Positions 54,906-64,000 of a DNA stretch of 64,000 bases are shown piece after piece (position 1 is the first letter of the stretch; each line of letters opens with the position of its first letter). This DNA comes from Leptospira ainazelensis (GTDB taxonomy: Bacteria > Spirochaetota > Leptospiria > Leptospirales > Leptospiraceae). The notes beneath the pieces were generated by a model. It saw only the letters and a program-made list of their open reading frames with translations. It did no database searches and was not told the DNA's origin. The position numbers were made by a program, and so were the translations under genes. Location of the stretch: positions 1 through 64,000 of the forward strand of contig NZ_JAFFPT010000014.1 of assembly GCF_016918785.1 (NCBI RefSeq). Direction: 5' to 3'.

Positions 54906-55110
54906 TTTCTTTTTTTCATTGACCTATTTCGCGATCCATAGAGAGCGAAATGCACTGAAGATGCGGAGCGTAATCTTTGATTGTCCAAAATGATTTCTTT
55001 TTTTCATTGACCTATTTCGCGATCCATAGAGAGCGAAATGCACTGAAGATGCGAAGCGTAATCTTTGATTGTTCCAAAATGATTTCTTTTTTTCATTGAC
55101 CTAGTCTTTT
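54901..55110 (+). repeat. 88/89-bp tandem repeat containing the hairpin family, 2.3 copies
   Basis: Copies start near 54901, 54989 and 55078 with AATGATTTCTTTTTTTCATT. The first includes the stop of the CBM48-like gene. Each full copy carries a perfect 7-bp stem ATTTCGC / GCGAAAT around the loop GATCCATAGAGA (54926-54951 and 55014-55039), then GCACTGAAGATGCG and TAATCTTTGATTG. The copies differ at few positions. The third, partial copy ends at TTGACCTA just before the next gene and may supply its -35 element. Confidence 0.92.
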
Positions 55111-55129
55111 CCCGGGCTTTTTTCTACTC

Positions 55130-55879
55130 ATGGAAAAAATCCGGCTGGGTGTGTATGCGTTTGGAATCATCGTCGTCGGGATTCTAGTTTTTACACTTTC
55201 TAAGAGCTGGTTCATTTTGGATCGGGGCGTGGAATTGGTGGAACCCGGTTCCAACAAAGAAGAGCCTTTGACTCCTTCCGATCGGAGCTCCGATCTTTTA
55301 GATCATTCCGTAGTTCTCTGGGATCGTTTTTTATTCTATCCTTTTGAACTTTCCCGCGAAACCGTCGCCGGTCCTAGAAAATCTCTCAATCATGCTCGCA
55401 ATCTTACGGTGATTGATTTGGAATCCGGGAAACCGCGGAAACTTTTCAATCGAAACGTTTACATCTGGGATTATTTTACGGGAACAGAAAAGGAAAAAGA
55501 AATCGGAGTGGGGGAAACAACGGAAGAATTGGAACTGGATTCCGTTTTGGCCTCCGGGATTTCGACGGGTAAAAATCTAATCTTGATCGGAATGACCGAG
55601 GATACAAACAAAGACGGATTTTTAAACCAAAGAGACCGCAAACAGGTTTTTATCTACAATCCGATCGGAGCGACTCTCGTTGGAGTCCTTCCGAGAAAAT
55701 ATTCTCTTCAAAAAATGATTTCTTCATCCGGCAAGGATCGACTCGTGATGATCGTTTCTTTGGAAGAGGAAAAGGAAGAGCCTAAGAAAAAGAAAACTCC
55801 CGCCGTCAAACTTCCGGAAACTACATTCTATATTTATGATATTCGAAATGGAAGAGGGACTCTTGTGGAGAATCCCTGA
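55130..55879 (+). CDS. Membrane-anchored protein with an EF-hand-like calcium loop
   Basis: 249 residues; an N-terminal helix (YAFGIIVVGILVFTLSKSWF) anchors a periplasmic domain. DTNKDGFLNQRD (about 162-173) matches the 12-residue EF-hand/dockerin calcium loop (D-x-N-x-D-G...D). The surrounding strands (NLTVIDLESGKPRKLFNR, KQVFIYNPIGATLVGVLPRK) look like a beta-propeller blade. A Lys/Glu-rich loop near 217-228 follows. I do not recognise a family. It follows the tandem repeat and faces trxB. Confidence 0.7.
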   Translation: MEKIRLGVYAFGIIVVGILVFTLSKSWFILDRGVELVEPGSNKEEPLTPSDRSSDLLDHSVVLWDRFLFYPFELSRETVAGPRKSLNHARNLTVIDLESGKPRKLFNRNVYIWDYFTGTEKEKEIGVGETTEELELDSVLASGISTGKNLILIGMTEDTNKDGFLNQRDRKQVFIYNPIGATLVGVLPRKYSLQKMISSSGKDRLVMIVSLEEEKEEPKKKKTPAVKLPETTFYIYDIRNGRGTLVENP

Positions 55880-55908
55880 CCTTCATTTTTCTTCGATGCT
55901 ACTGGGAG

Positions 55909-56888
<980 letters not shown>

Positions 56889-57010
56889 ATCTATTTTTAG
56901 ACTCCCATGTTGTAAAGTAGATCCTCTTTTTGACAGAGAATTTTCTGTATTTTTCACCCAAAGAGGAACATTCCATTCTCGGAAGAAGAGGGTAAAAAGG
57001 GAGAATTCGC

Positions 57011-59825
<2,815 letters not shown>

Positions 59826-59950
59826 CCTGTCTTTTTGGAGAAGGATGGAGATAGAGAATAGGGGAAGATGAGAATGAGAAACAGAGAAGGCACAATTTTA
59901 TCCCGCCAAGCTTTGCCTGATATGATATTGATGCTATTTCTGAATGAAAT

Positions 59951-60490
59951 TTAAGAAGGATACCAGTCTCGGTAGTCGAGGACATAATAAAAATCTTCCG
60001 GAATACATTTCAATGTCCTTGAAATCTTATTATGAATAAGATCGAGGTGAAGGATATAACTGTAATTCTGGTGAAATGTAGGACCTCCTTCATTCATAGT
60101 TCTCACGATCGAATCTCCGACTTCGGCTCGATCCAACCACAGCAGATAATTAAAAAGAAAACAACGGGAAACCCCATGGGCTTGAGCAAGAGCGCCCAAC
60201 AAAGCCCAACTTCCTGTGCTCATTCTAACATTCATCCTTTTCATTTTTTTTAAACCGCAAGCGTTCTGATACAAAGTTGTACCTGCATTCTTACCTAACC
60301 TTGGACTCGCGGTTAAGAATTTCGCATAACGCCTTAAAAGATCGGGAATTCTTTTGGGAAGAATCCGTCTTTCCGTCTCAGAATAAAGCAACAATGTGGA
60401 TTCGGGAATCAGAAGAGTTACGACGCTCAGCCGATTTTCCTGAAGAGTCGATTCGATAGAAGATCCCGAATGGATTAATAATACGCCCAT
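59951..60490 (-). CDS. DUF1564 protein (Leptospira paralogue family)
   Basis: 179 residues. The signature [68 protein letters not shown] and [20 protein letters not shown] matches DUF1564, which I know only from Leptospira, where several diverged copies occur per genome. The [12 protein letters not shown]...HGVSRCFLF section could be a ribbon-helix-helix-like DNA-binding fold, but this is not established. No partner gene. Single unit facing the MBOAT gene. Confidence 0.85.
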   Translation of the reverse strand: MGVLLIHSGSSIESTLQENRLSVVTLLIPESTLLLYSETERRILPKRIPDLLRRYAKFLTASPRLGKNAGTTLYQNACGLKKMKRMNVRMSTGSWALLGALAQAHGVSRCFLFNYLLWLDRAEVGDSIVRTMNEGGPTFHQNYSYILHLDLIHNKISRTLKCIPEDFYYVLDYRDWYPS

Positions 60491-60569
60491 ACCGAAAACG
60501 GTTCCAGGACGGATTCCAAAAATACCGGTTTCTTAAAAAAAAATCTAAAAAAGAAATAAAATCCTCTTC

Positions 60570-61592
60570 TTATCGAATACTTTCTAAGATCCGCTTTGCG
60601 ATCAGATCGGCCGCAATCGTATTCGGATGACCGTCGTTTTTAAGATAGAAGTCAGTCTTCTTCTCATTGTATTTTTTTAAAAAATCGGGCCTTGTATCTA
60701 AAACTGGAATTCCTTCCTCTTTTGCGATCTTTCCGATTTGATCCAAAAGAGGGGTGGAGGGAAGCGGCGTCAGGGAATGGGTTCCGTTCGGATAGAATAA
60801 AACGGTGAGAGGAATTTTTTCTCTTTTACACGTTTCGAAAAACTTTCTCATCTCTTGGAAGGAAGGATGATCGTCCGGATAATCGGAAAGAGTTTCCGGA
60901 ATTATCTCCGGGCCAAGTGCGCGTAACGCCTCAAGTCTTCGATTTTCGCTCTGAATCTTAGAATAGTTGTAGAGCGCGCTGTATCTGGACAAAAAAACTG
61001 AACCTCGGAAAAACATTCTCCCGGAAAAAGAATTTCGGAGATAGAATTCCCTATGAACGTCCTGAAGATCGGAAGGATGGTAGATCCAAAACGCCGCCTT
61101 TGGACGATGGCAATTTTTTTTAAACAAAACATCCTCGCAAGCGAGAGTTCTTTCCATTCTTCTTTGAATACCGCCCGTTCCGAGAGAATCGACTCCGAGA
61201 TTTCTCACCTGGATTCCCTTTGACTTCATCGCCTCTTGTAGTTTCCAAGCGATCGTTTCTTCGTCGTTTTGTCCAAAGCCGTATGCGATCGAATCTCCCA
61301 TCAGCCAAACCTCAGTTTTGGATCCGGGAATCGTTTTCTCTTCGGAGACAATCCTTTCTCCGTTTTCATCGACGCGAACACGAAACGTAAAGCCGGCGGG
61401 ATGAGGAAGAATCGTATCCGAATTTCTACAAAGAAGAATTTCGGGGATTTCCATTTCTTCGATACAATGTACCTGTTTGTCCCTGAGTCTGTAAACGAGC
61501 CCGACCGGAGGAAATATTCTCATGAGAATTTCACCTAACAGTATGCAGACGATCAGTGAAATTGCGATTCTAAAATACGGAAACGACTTCAT
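60570..61592 (-). CDS. SGNH/GDSL-type hydrolase with membrane anchor
   Basis: 340 residues from ATG 61592, which overlaps the stop of the upstream TPR gene (ATGA); longer frames from 61724 lie inside that gene. An N-terminal helix (IAISLIVCILLGEILMRIF) anchors an SGNH domain: KTEVWLMGDSIAYGFGQNDE (block I), GVDSLGTGGIQRRM (block II), FWIYHPSDLQD (block III with Ser-Asp rather than Asn-Asp) and NDGHPNTIAADLIAKRI (block V). It acts outside the inner membrane, perhaps on an acylated glycan like the protein at 57011, with which it shares the layout. Confidence 0.85.
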   Translation of the reverse strand: MKSFPYFRIAISLIVCILLGEILMRIFPPVGLVYRLRDKQVHCIEEMEIPEILLCRNSDTILPHPAGFTFRVRVDENGERIVSEEKTIPGSKTEVWLMGDSIAYGFGQNDEETIAWKLQEAMKSKGIQVRNLGVDSLGTGGIQRRMERTLACEDVLFKKNCHRPKAAFWIYHPSDLQDVHREFYLRNSFSGRMFFRGSVFLSRYSALYNYSKIQSENRRLEALRALGPEIIPETLSDYPDDHPSFQEMRKFFETCKREKIPLTVLFYPNGTHSLTPLPSTPLLDQIGKIAKEEGIPVLDTRPDFLKKYNEKKTDFYLKNDGHPNTIAADLIAKRILESIR

Positions 61593-62128
61593 GGAGTAGG
61601 AGTTGAATAAAGAGAAAGTTCGCATTTTAAGAACATTCTTCTCGCGGGTGGAAGAAGGGCGGGAATTTCGCTGTTTCGAAAACGATTGAACTCGGACAGA
61701 TTTTTCCTTTTTTCCAAAAGACAATCCTTTAGAAAGAATGAATAACTTTCCATCTCCTTGTCCTTTGTTTTTGAAAATTTTTCGAGAATTCCCTTTACTT
61801 TGTCCTTATCTTTTTCTTGTAAATGGATTTCTAAGAGATAGAGTAAAAGGGAAGAATCCCCGGGAAGAACGGCCTCGGCCTTTTCCAGATAAAACGCAGC
61901 GGAGTTGAGCGCGAGTCCACTGTCCGCGAGAATCATTCCCAGCGTACGATTGGCCTCGAGATGACTCGGATTTTTTTTCAAGACGAGCTCATACAAACGC
62001 ATCGCCTCGGCCGTATTTCCTTTTGAAAGCGAATCTCTCGCGTCCCAGATCATATCTTCGCTGGAGGAGCAGGAAAGAAGGGAGAAAATAAAAAAAGAGA
62101 ACGAAACGTATCGGATATTTAGTCTCAT
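61589..62128 (-). CDS. TPR lipoprotein
   Basis: 179 residues from ATG 62128, the start that gives a signal peptide (RYVSFSFFIFSLLSCSSSED, lipobox LLSC). TPR units follow: SLSKGNTAEAMRLYELVLKK, PSHLEANRTLGMILADSG and LNSAAFYLEKAEAVLPGDSS. A scaffold on the envelope side is likely. Its stop overlaps the SGNH gene start, so the two are translated together. Confidence 0.78.
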   Translation of the reverse strand: MRLNIRYVSFSFFIFSLLSCSSSEDMIWDARDSLSKGNTAEAMRLYELVLKKNPSHLEANRTLGMILADSGLALNSAAFYLEKAEAVLPGDSSLLLYLLEIHLQEKDKDKVKGILEKFSKTKDKEMESYSFFLKDCLLEKRKNLSEFNRFRNSEIPALLPPARRMFLKCELSLYSTPTP

Positions 62129-62292
62129 AAATACAGAAGTTTTTACTCTCACGTTTAGAAAAAAAGAAAGCTTAGGCCGGTTTTGTCCGGGGTTTCGTTT
62201 AGAATTTTCCAATAAACGCTTAAGGCAACATAAAAAAGTTTAATTCTCCTGAGAGGAAACGTCCGAAGGATTTAGTACTTGTTAAACATTTC

Positions 62293-63206
<914 letters not shown>

Positions 63207-63212
63207 AAGGCC

Positions 63213-63256
63213 GAGGTTCCGGTTTGTAAAAATCGGAACCCCTTCTTCTTTTTTTT
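63213..63256 (+). terminator. Intrinsic terminator after xerD
   Basis: Stem GGTTCCG (63215-63221) / CGGAACC (63234-63240) with a 12-nt loop, then CCTTCTTCTTTTTTTT. It lies 9 bp after the xerD stop. Confidence 0.85.
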
Positions 63257-63270
63257 GAAATCAAATCGAA

Positions 63271-63699
63271 ATGGACTCGGGCAAAAAGAAAGAATTTGAG
63301 AATCTGTTTCGACTACAGATTCCGTCTCATCCTCGTTATCTTTCCATCATCCGAAGTATGATTTATAATTTAGCCTTTGAGAACGGATTTACTGCGAGTG
63401 ATTCGGCGGATCTGAAACTCGCGGTCGGCGAATGTCTGCTCAATGTCATCAAACATTCCTACGGCGGAAAAAAAAATCTCCCCATCTTTTTAGAAATCAA
63501 CCTATTTGAAAATCGTATGGAAATTCGAATTCGCGATTTTGGAAGTCAGAAAAATCTTTCCGAAATCCGCGGATATGAACCTAATGATTATCGGGAGGAA
63601 GGAATCGGTCTTTATCTTGTAAAAAAACTTACGGATCATTTTTACTTGGACCAATCCCTGCCGGAGGGAAACCGACTGATTCTTACAAAACTTAAATGA
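63271..63699 (+). CDS. RsbW-like anti-sigma factor / serine kinase (HATPase_c)
   Basis: 142 residues of the GHKL ATPase type used in partner switching. N-box LAVGECLLNVIKHSYGG (Asn about 58), G1 IRIRDFGSQ, G2 EEGIGLYLVKKLTDHF. It expects a STAS-type antagonist; one is encoded at 24172, but the pairing is not shown here. The stop overlaps the next gene (ATGA). Confidence 0.88.
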   Translation: MDSGKKKEFENLFRLQIPSHPRYLSIIRSMIYNLAFENGFTASDSADLKLAVGECLLNVIKHSYGGKKNLPIFLEINLFENRMEIRIRDFGSQKNLSEIRGYEPNDYREEGIGLYLVKKLTDHFYLDQSLPEGNRLILTKLK

Positions 63700-64000
63700 A
63701 TTTATCTCGATCGAAATTTATTTTCCTCATTCTTCTCTTTTCGTCTCTTCTATTGGTTTGCAGAAGGGGCCCTTCGATTTCCAAAGCGGAAGTTCAAAAA
63801 CTCAGTAAAGACTACTTTATGCGTCTTTGCACAAAAACCGCTGAATGCGCGAGCCGTTATCTGGAAACCTTGCCGGCCTCCGAAAAAACGGCGGAAAATT
63901 CGGCTTATTCCGTGGATCAGTGTATGGAAGAACAAAAGGATCAGAACATTCTTCCGGACGAATATGAGAAGGTGACGGACTCGCAAATCGCAAAGGTAAA
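63696..64000 (+). CDS. Lipoprotein with spaced cysteines, truncated by window end
   Basis: Starts at ATG 63696 overlapping the kinase stop; 101 codons are visible and the frame stays open to the window edge. Signal peptide (SKFIFLILLFSSLLLVC, Cys about 23). The mature part has spaced Cys (RLCTKTAECASRYL, VDQCMEEQ), a pattern I associate with a small Leptospira lipoprotein family (TIGR04454-like), not proven. Coupled to the RsbW-like gene. Confidence 0.75.
   Translation, partial: MNLSRSKFIFLILLFSSLLLVCRRGPSISKAEVQKLSKDYFMRLCTKTAECASRYLETLPASEKTAENSAYSVDQCMEEQKDQNILPDEYEKVTDSQIAKV

Overview
The window looks like chromosomal DNA of a pathogenic-clade Leptospira. Nothing in it names the species; the genus is inferred from a DUF1564 protein (a family I know only as a Leptospira paralogue group), many lipoproteins with loose spirochaete lipoboxes, DUF1566 surface proteins, an AraC regulator on a seven-helix membrane domain, and non-coding repeats bounded by short palindromes. 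No rRNA, tRNA, insertion sequence, prophage or CRISPR array was found.

Layout. 1-425: repeats, including a 32-bp tandem array. 426-5696 (minus strand): folD, an acetyl-xylan-esterase-like hydrolase that lacks its catalytic His, cysS, a TrmH-type methyltransferase with an unusual start, and a lipase-like lipoprotein; asnS runs divergently. 7230-13400: a TPR-like protein, a repeat block, then a minus operon of a sodium:neurotransmitter-type symporter, a 42-codon small subunit, a DinG-like helicase and an exported protein. 13866-21304: clpB, a membrane AraC regulator, two DUF1566 proteins and a double-HTH regulator. 21650-25279: a lipoprotein foldase-like operon facing a STAS protein and a polyprenol-kinase-like membrane enzyme. 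25297-25690: a 148-bp tandem repeat.

25745-30645 is a seven-gene minus operon: eno, an FtsB-like protein, clpP, a small acidic protein, a YheT-family hydrolase, a DUF4416 protein and a lipoprotein. 30925-41870: a membrane protein, lepA, a two-helix membrane protein, a divergent PLP enzyme, the sdhCAB operon, then an aldo/keto reductase, DUF309 and alpha/beta hydrolase operon that continues to 42745. 42952-49305: surface or lipoprotein genes, a thioesterase and serA. 49958-55879: a 1225-residue TPR protein with ten DPF repeats, an exported double CBM48 protein and a membrane-anchored protein with a calcium-loop motif. 55909-64000: trxB, an SGNH/MBOAT acyltransferase pair, DUF1564, a second SGNH protein with a TPR lipoprotein, xerD, an RsbW-like kinase and a truncated lipoprotein.

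The most unusual content is non-coding. One family is a modular element of roughly 130-150 bp bounded by palindromes of type GTCGKANNTMCGAC or GTAGGANNTCCTAC. A second is a small hairpin with an invariant 12-nt loop (GATCCATAGAGA) and a stem that covaries between loci. The hairpin occurs as a tandem array, inside copies of the first element, and immediately after gene ends.
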